A stretch of DNA of 64,000 nt from an uncultured Oscillospiraceae bacterium (GTDB taxonomy: Bacteria; Bacillota; Clostridia; Oscillospirales; Oscillospiraceae): positions 1 through 64,000 of the forward strand of contig CAKTFW010000005.1 of assembly GCA_934561175.1 (NCBI GenBank), in the 5' to 3' direction. A program made the position numbers and the translations under genes. Below the pieces are notes generated by a model. It saw only the letters and a program-made list of their open reading frames with translations, made no database searches and was not told the origin of the DNA. Within the stretch, counting starts at the first letter, position 1, and the number at the start of each line of letters is the position of its first letter. Positions 17,810-26,499 of this stretch are shown here, in pieces.

Positions 17810-18956
17810 TATGAAAAAATTTCAATTGCGGTCGATTTTGAAAAAAATTCGCTGGCGGTTGGTGATTCCCTGTTGTGTTTTAACCATCCTGTCGGTGCTG
17901 TTTTATCTGCAGTTTCGTGCTGTGGGAGCGGCGTTTCCGGCGACGGAAACTGCCGCGACATGGCGCGGAACGAACGAGATGCGGTTTGCGCAGATTGCAT
18001 GCTACCTGCCGACGGACGAGGGACAGACAGAGGATGCAATTTACACATTCCGCGAAACGCTTAATCAGGCATTGGTTGAGGCGTCTATTGAGAGTACCGG
18101 AGAGGGCAGCCTGTACACAGACGCTTACAGTGGCCTGTCGAGTCTTTCGGTGAGCAGTGACCGGGCATCGGCAACACTGGATGCCATCGGGGTTGGCGGA
18201 GATTTCTTCCTGTTTCATCCCCTGAAGCTCATCAGCGGCAGTTATCTGCAGCCGGACGACTTGATGCAGGACGGTGTGGTGCTGGACCGGGAAGCAGCGT
18301 GGAAATTGTTCGGCGGTTATGACTTGACAGGGATGACTGTGACGATCGGTGGAATGCCTTATCTGGTCATGGGTGTGGTAGAGCGGGAGACGGATCGCTA
18401 CACGACAAAGGAATTTGAATCCACCGGAAGCGTGTTCTTGGCCTATTCTGCCCTGCAAAAGCTGGATTCAACGCCGATTACCTGTTATGAGGTTGTTATG
18501 CCGAATCCAGTGCGGCAATTTGCCAAGAATATGATCAGCGATAAATTTACGATTGGCAACGGCGAGATTGTTGAGATCAGCAGCCGATTTGCTCCGGCGG
18601 GAATGCTTTCTGTCTATAAAAATTTTGGAAAACGCGCGATGCAGACTTTGCCGTTGGTGTATCCCTATTGGGAAAATGCCCAGCGTGCAGCGGAAAACTA
18701 TGCGGCGCTCTATTTGCTGCTGGCGGTCCTGACGATTTTGCTTCCGGCGTTTTGTGCGGTGTTTTTCTCGGTACGCTTCTTGCGGCGGAAGATACGCAGC
18801 GGCGTTCAGAATACCAAAGAAAAAATTGCAGCGCGAATTGAAGCACAGAAGGAAAAGCAACTGGCCCAAAAAATCCGGCAGCGAGAAAAAGAACGGGAAG
18901 CGAGGGAAACCGATGGCGACACTGAGTCTGCGGCATGTGAGCAAAGTATACGATAA
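17802..18956 (+). CDS. MacB-like periplasmic-core protein with two helices
   Basis: A 384-residue membrane protein with an N-terminal helix (about residues 20-40), a large external domain of about 260 residues resembling the MacB_PCD core (LSVSSDRASATLDAIGVGG, VLDREAAWKLFGG, YLVMGVVERETDRY) and a second helix at about 300-330. It ends in a highly charged cytoplasmic tail rich in Lys, Arg and Glu. Real MacB/FtsX permeases have four helices, so this is a reduced form. It overlaps the adaptor gene by 8 bases and the ATPase gene by 44. A second start at ATG 17811 is possible. Confidence 0.75.
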   Translation: MNDMKKFQLRSILKKIRWRLVIPCCVLTILSVLFYLQFRAVGAAFPATETAATWRGTNEMRFAQIACYLPTDEGQTEDAIYTFRETLNQALVEASIESTGEGSLYTDAYSGLSSLSVSSDRASATLDAIGVGGDFFLFHPLKLISGSYLQPDDLMQDGVVLDREAAWKLFGGYDLTGMTVTIGGMPYLVMGVVERETDRYTTKEFESTGSVFLAYSALQKLDSTPITCYEVVMPNPVRQFAKNMISDKFTIGNGEIVEISSRFAPAGMLSVYKNFGKRAMQTLPLVYPYWENAQRAAENYAALYLLLAVLTILLPAFCAVFFSVRFLRRKIRSGVQNTKEKIAARIEAQKEKQLAQKIRQREKEREARETDGDTESAACEQSIR

Positions 18957-20034
18957 AACCGTAAAAGCCGTACAAGACTTCAATCTGGAAATTGCGGATC
19001 AGGAGTTCATTGTACTGGTTGGCCCGTCCGGCTGCGGAAAGTCTACTACGCTGCGGATGGTGGCGGGACTGGAGGAGATTTCCGGCGGTGAAATTTATAT
19101 CGGGGATCGCTTGGTTAACAAGGTTCCCCCGAAAGATCGGGATATTGCGATGGTCTTTCAGAACTATGCGTTGTACCCACATATGACGGTGTATGAAAAT
19201 ATGGCATACGGGTTGAAGCTGCGGCGATATCCAAAGCGGGTTATTGATGAAAAGGTACGGGAGGCAGCGGAGATTCTGGACATCACAGAGCTGCTTGCCC
19301 GAAAGCCCAAGGCGCTTTCCGGCGGCCAGCGGCAGCGCGTAGCGATTGGCCGTGCGATTGTGCGGGAGCCGTCTGTATTCCTGATGGATGAGCCGCTTTC
19401 CAACCTGGATGCAAAACTGCGCAGTCAGATGCGGACGGAGATTATTAAATTGCGGAAGCGGATTCAGACGACCTTTATCTATGTGACCCATGACCAGACA
19501 GAGGCTATGACATTGGGTGACCGGATTGTCATTATGAAGGATGGATTTGTCCAACAGGTGGGGGCACCGTGGGAAGTGTTTCACCATCCGGCAAATCTGT
19601 TTGTGGCAGGATTTATCGGGATGCCGCAGATGAACTTTCTGGAGGCGTCGCTGGAACGCGACGGAGATGAATACTCGGTTTTGGTTTCGGATCAGCGAAT
19701 TGCTCTGCCGCTGGATAAACAGGTTCGGTTGTTGGAGCGCGATACACAACCGCAGCTGATTACGCTCGGTGTGCGGCCGGAGCATATTATGCTGAGTCGG
19801 GCCGGTGAAGGATTACACGGTGTCCATGAAATTACCGAGATGATGGGCGATATGTTGTATCTGCACGCTGCGGTGCAGGGACGCGATGTGACCATTGTCA
19901 GAAAGCTGGAAATTGGGCAGGAGCATGCCAAGAGTACAACAGGAGAAGAAATCTGGTTCAAATTTCCCGGAAATGCAGTGCATTTGTTCTCCACCGAAAC
20001 GGAAGAGAATCTGGAATATACGGATGGCATATAA
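18913..20034 (+). CDS. ABC transporter ATPase, MsmX/UgpC type
   Basis: A 373-residue cytoplasmic ATPase with all motifs intact: Walker A GPSGCGKSTT (residues 37-46), Q loop VFQNYALYPHMTV, signature LSGGQRQR, Walker B VFLMDEPLSNLD, and switch His in YVTHDQTEAMTL. A C-terminal TOBE-like extension of about 130 residues is typical of sugar importers. The start at ATG 18913 lies inside the preceding gene, with GCGAGGG upstream. It should power the two EAA-loop permeases; whether it also drives the MacB-like protein is open. Confidence 0.95.
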   Translation: MATLSLRHVSKVYDKTVKAVQDFNLEIADQEFIVLVGPSGCGKSTTLRMVAGLEEISGGEIYIGDRLVNKVPPKDRDIAMVFQNYALYPHMTVYENMAYGLKLRRYPKRVIDEKVREAAEILDITELLARKPKALSGGQRQRVAIGRAIVREPSVFLMDEPLSNLDAKLRSQMRTEIIKLRKRIQTTFIYVTHDQTEAMTLGDRIVIMKDGFVQQVGAPWEVFHHPANLFVAGFIGMPQMNFLEASLERDGDEYSVLVSDQRIALPLDKQVRLLERDTQPQLITLGVRPEHIMLSRAGEGLHGVHEITEMMGDMLYLHAAVQGRDVTIVRKLEIGQEHAKSTTGEEIWFKFPGNAVHLFSTETEENLEYTDGI

Positions 20035-20074
20035 AAGTGTCTCGCAGGAAAAACTTTCCTGCGAGACACTTTTT
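20033..20074. terminator. Bidirectional terminator between converging genes
   Basis: AAAAGTGTCTCGCAGGAAA pairs with TTTCCTGCGAGACACTTTT across a three-base loop. The T run on the plus strand and the A run on the other side serve both the transporter operon and the minus-strand lipoprotein gene. Confidence 0.9.
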
Positions 20075-20080
20075 ACTATC

Positions 20081-21493
20081 TTATTTTTTTCGGTAATCTG
20101 TGACGCCGGTGGCATCCATCCACACCTTTTTGGAAGCCATCAGTTGATCCAGCACGGCGCTGCGGCCATGTCCTCTTGCTTCCAGTTCACACTGCAGTGC
20201 AAACAGGTCATTATAGGTCAAATAGGGATAGTCGATACCGCCATAGCTGCCGTCTGCATAGATGCCATAGTGCAGATTGTGATCCGAGCGAATCCAATGC
20301 CGGGCGGTATCCTCGATTGCAAGCAGCAGTTGATCGGCCAGATCCGCAAGCGCAGGAGCGGCAAGTGTATCCGATGCCTGATAGAGCAGCAGAATTTCTG
20401 CAAGCTGATGGTTCAGTGAAGTGTGTGTCCGCCTGCCGCCAGTGGGATTGTAATAGTCGTCAATCAACCAGCCATTGTGCTTTGTTGCACGGTGATGTGT
20501 TTCGGCATAGGTCTGGTAGAAAGTGAAGTAGCGATTCAAAACGAGCTGAAAACGCTCGATATGATAGGTTTCCCAGCCCTTTCGAAACATCTCAATCAGA
20601 TCCGTGTTGAAGCGGGTGTCATAAAAACCGTTGCCGATTCCATAATCCCCGGACAACCAGGTGCTGCCGGGAAGCGTTGGGAAAAAGCCAAAAGAGTTCT
20701 GCTGATCGGCCATGACATCCAGCATACACAGAACAAGATCCTCGGCGGCACGATGGACAGATGCAGCATAGAGAAAACTGCGGCAAAGGTAAGCGTCTAC
20801 CATACGGTAATAGACATTGTTGCCGCTTGGCACATAGGTGGAGGGAGCGGGCCAATAGTAGCCATCATAGCACCAGCGGCCGCTTCCGCTATTGGTGTAG
20901 CCGCTCCAGAGTGACTCACTGTTTGGATGGGACCAGTCGATCAGCGGCGCAGACGAGACGGCCAGGGTATAATCAGCGGTGGTCGTGCCGTTTGTGGCAG
21001 GTGCAATTAACTGAAGCTCGTTTCCGCTGATGCGCAGAAACCCATAGCTCAAAAATTGACGGGAGTGATTTTGCAGTGCTTTCCAGCGCTGTGGCGGATA
21101 GGCAAGCACACTGCGCCCTGTGCTGTCCAGAATAAAGAGTGTGCCGCGATAGTCACCGGAAGCGGGATCCTTCAGCGTAGTCCAACCATTTGTTGGGTGA
21201 TAGATCCGCAGGGTGCCGCCTGTATAGGGCAAACGCGCCACAATAGTTTCGGCACTGTTGGAAAGCGAACCGAAGCTGATCTGGTCGTTATTTGTCAGTT
21301 CATAGGTACGGGTAGAAAGTACACCACCGGACAGTGTTGTATTGGTGATGGTGGGAGAGAGTGTGGTAACCGGGATGCTCTCAGCAGGAACCGGGGTCGG
21401 AGTTGCTTGATCGGCCACTGAAGCGCCGGAAGCACAGCTTGTCAGAACTGCCATCAGGACTAGTGAGAGCAGTGGGATGAATAATTTACGCAT
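20081..21493 (-). CDS. Secreted lipoprotein of unknown function, alpha-helical C-terminal half
   Basis: A 470-residue predicted lipoprotein with a lipobox ending AVLTSC (Cys20), then a Thr/Pro/Ser-rich linker to about residue 60. The N-terminal half is beta-rich. The C-terminal half (about 220-470) is helical with scattered aromatic and acidic motifs (GWLIDDYYNPTGGRR, HTSLNHQLAEILLLY, GGIDYPYLTYNDLF), a pattern seen in alpha/alpha-barrel carbohydrate-active enzymes such as glucuronyl epimerases. I cannot assign a family. It converges on the transporter operon, which may fit a role in processing the same polysaccharide, but this is conjecture. Confidence 0.8.
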   Translation of the reverse strand: MRKLFIPLLSLVLMAVLTSCASGASVADQATPTPVPAESIPVTTLSPTITNTTLSGGVLSTRTYELTNNDQISFGSLSNSAETIVARLPYTGGTLRIYHPTNGWTTLKDPASGDYRGTLFILDSTGRSVLAYPPQRWKALQNHSRQFLSYGFLRISGNELQLIAPATNGTTTADYTLAVSSAPLIDWSHPNSESLWSGYTNSGSGRWCYDGYYWPAPSTYVPSGNNVYYRMVDAYLCRSFLYAASVHRAAEDLVLCMLDVMADQQNSFGFFPTLPGSTWLSGDYGIGNGFYDTRFNTDLIEMFRKGWETYHIERFQLVLNRYFTFYQTYAETHHRATKHNGWLIDDYYNPTGGRRTHTSLNHQLAEILLLYQASDTLAAPALADLADQLLLAIEDTARHWIRSDHNLHYGIYADGSYGGIDYPYLTYNDLFALQCELEARGHGRSAVLDQLMASKKVWMDATGVTDYRKK

Positions 21494-21503
21494 GGGAACC
21501 TCC

Positions 21504-21956
21504 TCAAAGCTTGGGTGGAATCAGCGTGCGGAGCAGCGCTTCCAATTCTGTGGAAAAAGTAAGATTCTGGGTCGCCGTTCGCTTAGCGGGGCCTTTTAGC
21601 CTGCCGCCGACCCGACGGATTTTGGCAGCGGTATGCCGCATGGAAAGCAGTGCGTCGATATTGTCCGCACTGTAACGCATACCGTCCTGATTCAGGCAAT
21701 ATGCGCCGCGGGTCAGGCACATTGCGGCAAGGCCATAGTCCTGGGTGATGACGATGTCACCGCGCAGAAGCTGGTGTACTAATGCAAAATCGACGCTGTC
21801 CGGACCCTTGGAGACGATCCGCGTTTCCACGCCAGGATGATAAATTTCATGCGCGGTATCGCAGAAGATTATGCAGGACAGTGAGAATTCCTGGGCAAGC
21901 CGGACAGCTTCCGCCACAACCGGACAGCCGTCGGCATCAATCAGCAGTCGGCACAT
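21504..21956 (-). CDS. YaiI/YqxD family protein (UPF0178, DUF188)
   Basis: A 150-residue protein with the family hallmarks LLIDADGCPV at the start, GPDSVDFALV in the middle, and DIVITQDYGLAAMCL. The acidic residues match a PIN-like nuclease fold, but the biochemical role of the family is not established. Its start overlaps the upstream phosphatase gene by 16 bases, and it ends 11 bases before the lipoprotein gene, so the three minus-strand genes probably form one unit. Confidence 0.9.
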   Translation of the reverse strand: MCRLLIDADGCPVVAEAVRLAQEFSLSCIIFCDTAHEIYHPGVETRIVSKGPDSVDFALVHQLLRGDIVITQDYGLAAMCLTRGAYCLNQDGMRYSADNIDALLSMRHTAAKIRRVGGRLKGPAKRTATQNLTFSTELEALLRTLIPPKL

Positions 21957-22408
21957 GAGGAAAGAAGGTGTGCCAGCAGTGCCTTGCAGCCAGACAGAAT
22001 ATCCTGATAGGCACGCACAAAGTCGCCGCTGTACCAGGGATCGGCAACTTCTTGATTTCTACCGGAAAAAGAAAGAAAAAGGTGAATTTTATGGGCTGGA
22101 TCGCCGCCTGCAATGTGCATCATGCTGCGGAGGTTTTCCTGGTCCATACCGATCAATAAATCATAGAAATCATAGTCGTGTTTGGTCATCTGGATGGCGC
22201 GTTTTCCATCACAGGAAATTCCAGCTTGCAGAAGCTGCGCCCGTGCGGGTGGATAGACGGGATTGCCGATTTCTTCCATGCTGGTAGCAGCGGAGGCAAT
22301 CTGAAAGACATCTTCCACACCGGCTTCCCGTACCAGGGATTTCATAATAAATTCGGCCATGGGACTGCGGCAGATATTGCCGTGGCATACAAAGAGAATT
22401 TTTATCAT
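21941..22408 (-). CDS. Low-molecular-weight protein-tyrosine phosphatase
   Basis: A 155-residue phosphatase with the signature loop VCHGNICRS: nucleophile C8, loop C13 and R14. The general-acid loop appears as VADPWYSGDF. Length and fold order match the family throughout. Substrates in Firmicutes include tyrosine-phosphorylated kinases and polysaccharide enzymes; none is encoded nearby. It is the first gene of the minus-strand unit and is divergent from the LysR pseudogene. Confidence 0.94.
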   Translation of the reverse strand: MIKILFVCHGNICRSPMAEFIMKSLVREAGVEDVFQIASAATSMEEIGNPVYPPARAQLLQAGISCDGKRAIQMTKHDYDFYDLLIGMDQENLRSMMHIAGGDPAHKIHLFLSFSGRNQEVADPWYSGDFVRAYQDILSGCKALLAHLLSSCADC

Positions 22409-22604
22409 TGGATCATAATTCCTTTCTGTGCCGAAATTTGCGCTTCCAGTATTACGAAGAGAAAGCGGAAATCAGGTGGATTCATTGTATCACATACAGG
22501 TTGCATTTACATCACAAATTTCAAACAGACTTTGTCAGAAGCGATCAATTCTACTTTTTTCCCGGTTTTTATGTTAAAATGAAATTCCTGGAAGGGGAAA
22601 CAGC

Positions 22605-23533
22605 GTGCTGAAACGACTTCGGTATTTTCAATCGGTTGTCCAGTTGAACAGCTTTTCTGAAGCGGCGGAAGAAAACTATATTTTGCAATCTGCGATTTCT
22701 CAGTAAATTCAGGCATTGGAACGGGAATTGGGATTCCGGTTAATGGAGCGAAAGTGAAGAACCTTTGTCTTGACGCCTGCGGGGGAGTACTTTTATCAAA
22801 AAAGCCTGATCCTGACCGCGGATTATGCGAGAATGTGCAGTGAGGCGGCCAAAATCGCAAAGGGCGATCAAGAACCATTCAAGATTGGCTATTTGCACGG
22901 TGATATGGGAAGCGAATTTCAGAGAGCGTTGGAATTGTTTTCAGAACGCCATCCGGATGCACCGGTGTCGATTACCCATGGTAATCACGAAGAGTTGTAC
23001 GGGCTGCGGTTGCCTGGCCAGGTGGATCTGATTTTGAATGACCAACGGCGGGCGTTTTCAAATGCCTATGTCAATTTGATTCTGACAACTTGCCAGAGTT
23101 TGGTAGAGGTACCTACGCGCAGTCCGCTGGCGCAGATGGAGGCGCTTGCGCCGCAGGACTTGAAAAATTTTCCGTGTATTTTGGTTGCGTCAGAACCCCA
23201 GCGGGAGACAGAGCAGGCATACTACCGGGATGTTATTGGATTTCAGGGAGAATTCCTGTTTGCAGAAACGCTGGAAGAGGCGTGGCTGCTGGTAATTAGC
23301 CGGAAAGGTGTACTGCCGGTGGAGGGAACCGGTACAGCAGTGTTGGGCGGGACATCCATTACACGGATTTCTCTGGTGCGGGACGGCACGCCGATCCTGC
23401 GGAGCTATTGTGCCTTTTGGAAGAAAAATCCGCAGAGTGCTATGTGGAAGAATTTGCGGCGTTGTTAAAAGCGCAGTTTAAGGTGCCAAGCAGTGAAAAA
23501 TGTTGCGCTTTCGTACCGCGCGGCGAAAAGTGA
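22605..23533 (+). pseudogene. LysR-family regulator pseudogene
   Basis: Starting at GTG 22605 the frame encodes a typical LysR N-terminus (FSEAAEENYILQSAISQ). It is interrupted by TAA at 22704, where relatives have Gln or Arg, continues as IQALERELGFRLMERK, and is interrupted again by TGA at 22755 where relatives have Gly. The effector domain is then open to 23468. Past about 23432 the family-like end (CYVEEFAALLKAQFK) continues only in another frame, to a stop at 23533, so there is also a small frameshift. One C-to-T and one G-to-T change would explain the two stops. The protein cannot be functional as encoded. Confidence 0.88.
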
Positions 23534-23562
23534 TTGACGATGATTTTGAAACATGTTACAAT
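23534..23562 (+). promoter_or_regulatory. Promoter upstream of the MATE gene
   Basis: TTGACG (23534-23539), a 17-base spacer and TACAAT (23557-23562) are close to consensus. The promoter starts right at the end of the LysR remnant, 150 bases before the MATE start. Confidence 0.75.
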
Positions 23563-23602
23563 ACAACTCTTATCAGAGAACTTACGATCCGACCAAACCG
23601 TT

Positions 23603-23647
23603 AAAGTGGGATAAGCCTGTTTTGGGCCTTACCCCACTTTTGTTTTT
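23603..23647 (+). terminator. Leader terminator or attenuator before MATE gene
   Basis: AAAGTGGGATAAGCC pairs almost fully with GGCCTTACCCCACTTT around a seven-base loop and is followed by TTTTGTTTTTG. It lies 40 bases downstream of the promoter and about 65 bases before the coding sequence, the position of an attenuator. No small leader peptide or known riboswitch is evident. Confidence 0.7.
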
Positions 23648-23711
23648 GCGGTGTGGAGTCCTGGATGCCTGGCAGTGCCCAGAGTTTATAACAGAAGAAG
23701 GCTTGTGATTG

Positions 23712-25064
23712 ATGGAAAAAGACCTGACGACCGGCAGCGTATTCAAAAATGTGGTTCTGTTTTCGCTGCCGTACTTACTCTCTTATTTTTTGCAGACTCT
23801 TTATGGTATGGCAGATCTTTTTATCATTGGCCAGTTTGAGGGTGTTGCGAGTACGACGGCTGTTTCCATTGGTTCACAGGCTATGCATATGCTTACGGTT
23901 ATGATTGTGGGACTTGCGATGGGCACCACAGTCAGTATCGGTTTGTCGGTAGGCGCGAAAAACAGGAAACAGGCGGCGCAGGACATTGGAAATACTGTGA
24001 CATTGTTTATGGTGGTTTCCATTGTGTTGATGGTTGTGCTGCTGGCGATGGTACGCCCAATTGTAGCAGTGATGTCCACGCCGGAAGAAGCGATAGAGGG
24101 CGCGGTTCGCTACCTAACGGTTTGCTTTCTTGGAATCCCGTTCATTACAGCGTATAACATCGTCAGTTCTATTTTTCGAGGACTTGGAGACAGCAAGAGC
24201 CCAATGTACTTCATCGCGGTGGCCTGTGCGGTTAATATTGTGCTGGACTTTCTCTTTATTGGGGCGCTACGGCTTGGACCTGCTGGTGCGGCACTGGGTA
24301 CTACGCTCTCGCAGGCGGTTAGCGTGATTGTATCTCTGACGGTCATTGTAAAAAAACGGAGCATCGTTCTGCACCGATATGATTTCAAACCGTGCCGTCC
24401 GGTTATGGGAAAGATTTTTTCTATTGGTGCACCGATTGCATTACAGGATGGCTTAATTCAGATTGCATTTATTGTGATTACGGTAATTGCAAATCGAAGA
24501 GGCCTTAATGATGCAGCGGCAGTCGGAATTGTTGAGAAGATTATCAGCTTTTTATTCCTGGTTCCCTCCTCTATGCTGTCTGCGATTTCCGCGTTGGGCG
24601 CACAGAACATTGGTGCAGGGAAACCGGAACGGGCGATTCAGACGCTGCGCTATGCCATTGCGATTACGATGGGCTTCGGACTCCTTGTGGCACTTGCGAT
24701 TCAGTTCACGGCAGAGCCGATTGTTTCGCTGTTTACGGATGGAGGCACGACAGACGGCGCCACCGTGATTCGCCTTGGCGGCCAGTATCTCCGCGGCTAT
24801 ATCTGGGACTGCATGTTTGCGGGTGCCCATTTCAGTTTCAGCGGATATTTTTGTGCCTGCGGTAAATCCGGGCTGTCATTTTTGCATAATATCGTTGCGA
24901 TTGTTCTGGTGCGAATTCCCGGTGCGTACTGGACTTCGCAAATGTTTCCGACTACGCTGTTCCCCATGGGATTGGCAACAGCGGCGGGGTCATTCCTGTC
25001 AATGCTGATTTGTATTACCGCATTTGTCATTCTTCGTCGAAGAGATCGAAAAATTGCAGCATAA
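23712..25064 (+). CDS. MATE family efflux transporter
   Basis: A 450-residue membrane protein with 12 predicted helices in two similar halves, a standard length for MATE exporters that use Na+ or H+ gradients. Typical segments include LPYLLSYFLQTLYGMADLFIIG in the first helix pair and SSIFRGLGDSKSPMYF before the middle. ATG 23712 has a GAAGAAGG sequence about ten bases upstream; a TTG three bases earlier is possible. The frame is intact, in contrast to the broken genes on both sides. The exported compound is unknown. Confidence 0.92.
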   Translation: MEKDLTTGSVFKNVVLFSLPYLLSYFLQTLYGMADLFIIGQFEGVASTTAVSIGSQAMHMLTVMIVGLAMGTTVSIGLSVGAKNRKQAAQDIGNTVTLFMVVSIVLMVVLLAMVRPIVAVMSTPEEAIEGAVRYLTVCFLGIPFITAYNIVSSIFRGLGDSKSPMYFIAVACAVNIVLDFLFIGALRLGPAGAALGTTLSQAVSVIVSLTVIVKKRSIVLHRYDFKPCRPVMGKIFSIGAPIALQDGLIQIAFIVITVIANRRGLNDAAAVGIVEKIISFLFLVPSSMLSAISALGAQNIGAGKPERAIQTLRYAIAITMGFGLLVALAIQFTAEPIVSLFTDGGTTDGATVIRLGGQYLRGYIWDCMFAGAHFSFSGYFCACGKSGLSFLHNIVAIVLVRIPGAYWTSQMFPTTLFPMGLATAAGSFLSMLICITAFVILRRRDRKIAA

Positions 25065-25069
25065 AGTTG

Positions 25070-25104
25070 AGCCTTCAATCGTGCACTGCACGATTGAAGG
25101 CTTT
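25070..25104 (+). terminator. Terminator after MATE gene
   Basis: A near-perfect palindrome, AGCCTTCAATCGTGCA (25070-25085) with TGCACGATTGAAGGCT (25087-25102), ends in only a short TTT. It begins right after the stop codon. Confidence 0.65.
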
Positions 25105-25270
25105 GCGCTGCTAAAGGAATATTCGTTTTTCTTGTCCGGAAGGGAGCAATATCAGATTGATTCGATTGGCGTGGTGCATTACAAATAATGAAAAAGTAAA
25201 ACAGAAAGATTCTTACTGTCCGTTAGGTGATGAGGGATAAGCGAGAAATGCAAATAATAGAGGTGTATTG

Positions 25271-26417
25271 ATGATGGAAAATGTGAAAAAGAATTTTGAA
25301 TTTGGTTGTATGCGGCTTCCGATGAAAGGCGACGAAGTCGATACCGATGAGACGAACCGCATGGTGGATGCGTTCCTGAAAGCGGGATTTAATTATTTTG
25401 ACACAGCCCATGGGTATCTCCAGGGAAAAAGTGAAACGGCAGGGAAAAAGTGAAACGGCAGGGAAAAAGTGAAACGGCGCTGAAAACCTGCCTCACGAGT
25501 CGCTATCCGCGCGATCAGTATGTGCTGGTGGACAAATTAACAGAGGAGTATTTCAAAACGGAAGCGGATCTCTGACCTTTTTTTGAGTACCAATTAGAAG
25601 CCTGTGGTGTCTCTTATTTTGACTTTTATCTAATGCATGCGCAGGAAGCGGGAAATTATTCCCATTTCAAAGCTTGCCGCGCCTATGAAACCGCATTTGC
25701 GCTGAAAGCGGAAGGAAAAATTCGACATGTGGGAATTTCCTTCCATGACCGCGCAGAGGTGTTGGAACAAATCCTGACCGAGTATCCGGAAGTGGAAGTG
25801 GTGCAGATTCAGTCTAACTACATGGATTATGATGATCCCGCTGTCCAGAGCCGGAAGTGCTATGAGGTGTGCTGTAAATACCATAAGCCAGTAATTGTAA
25901 TGGAGCCGGTAAAAGGCGGAAATCTGGTCAATTTGCCGGAGAATGCGAAAGCGGTGCTGGATGCGCTGCATGGCGGAAGCCCTGCAAGCTATGCACTTCG
26001 GCTTGCGGCCGGATTCCCTGGCGGTGCTTTCCGGCATGAGCGACTTGCCGTAAATGCAGGAAAATTTGAGGGTGATGACGGATTATAAGCCGTTGAACAA
26101 GGTGGAGCTTGCGGCGGTGGAGCGTGTGCAGGAGATTTTCCATAGCAAGTATTTGATTCCATGCACCTCCTGCTGCTATTGCATCAGCGGCTGCCCAAAG
26201 AGAATTTCAATCCCGGACCTGTTTGCCACGATGAATGCCAAGCAGCTTTATCATGACTGGAATACGGATTACTATTATATATAGTGTTGTTTATACCGAG
26301 CCGGGACGGAGAGCGTCCGATTGCCTGCAATGCGGCAAGTGTGAAAAGGCCTGTCTACAACATTTGCCGATCCGGCAGCTGTTGGAGGCAGTTGCAAAGG
26401 AATTTGAATCGGTGTAA
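25271..26417 (+). pseudogene. Aldo/keto reductase with Fe-S C-terminus, pseudogene
   Basis: The pieces add up to a normal aldo/keto reductase of about 380 residues. They give the N-terminal FGCMRLPMK, active-site FDTAHGYLQGKSETA, the barrel segment IRHVGISFHD, and a ferredoxin-like C-terminus with CTSCCYCISGCP and CLQCGKCEKAC. At least five lesions break it: two extra copies of a 19-bp repeat at 25422-25478, TGA at 25573, a frameshift near 26020, TAA at 26051, and a frameshift near 26275. Start ATG 25271 has AGAGGTG upstream. The gene is dead as it stands. Confidence 0.9.
25422..25478 (+). repeat. Exact 19-bp tandem repeat, three copies
   Basis: The unit AGGGAAAAAGTGAAACGGC occurs at 25422-25440, 25441-25459 and 25460-25478 with no mismatch. 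Keeping only one copy restores the reductase reading frame (GKSETALKTCLTSRYPR), so the two extra copies are a recent insertion by slippage. Because 19 is not divisible by 3, each copy changes the frame. Confidence 0.97.
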
Positions 26418-26468
26418 GTAGTCCGCGAAAAAAGCAATTTGTAGTAGATGTATGAAAAATCTGAATTA

Positions 26469-26480
26469 TGCAATATTGCA
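26469..26480. promoter_or_regulatory. Upstream palindrome of the pfl promoter
   Basis: TGCAATATTGCA is a perfect 12-bp palindrome about 20 bases before the -35 box. Its core resembles the second palindrome at 26514-26525, with centres 45 bp apart. It is a candidate operator; the protein is unknown. Confidence 0.5.
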
Positions 26481-26499
26481 AAGAAAAGCGGAAATATCG

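Noticed and set aside
22605..23468. Stop codon read-through or recoding in the LysR gene
   Set aside because: Both TAA and TGA occur in frame, both are used as normal stops by neighbouring genes, there is no selenocysteine-type hairpin, and a frameshift is also present. Decay is simpler.
23590..23650. Known riboswitch class before the MATE gene (guanidine or similar)
   Set aside because: I see only a simple terminator hairpin, with no conserved core such as the ACGR motifs of guanidine-I.
25422..25478. Start of a CRISPR array
   Set aside because: The 19-bp copies are directly adjacent without spacers and lie inside a coding frame.
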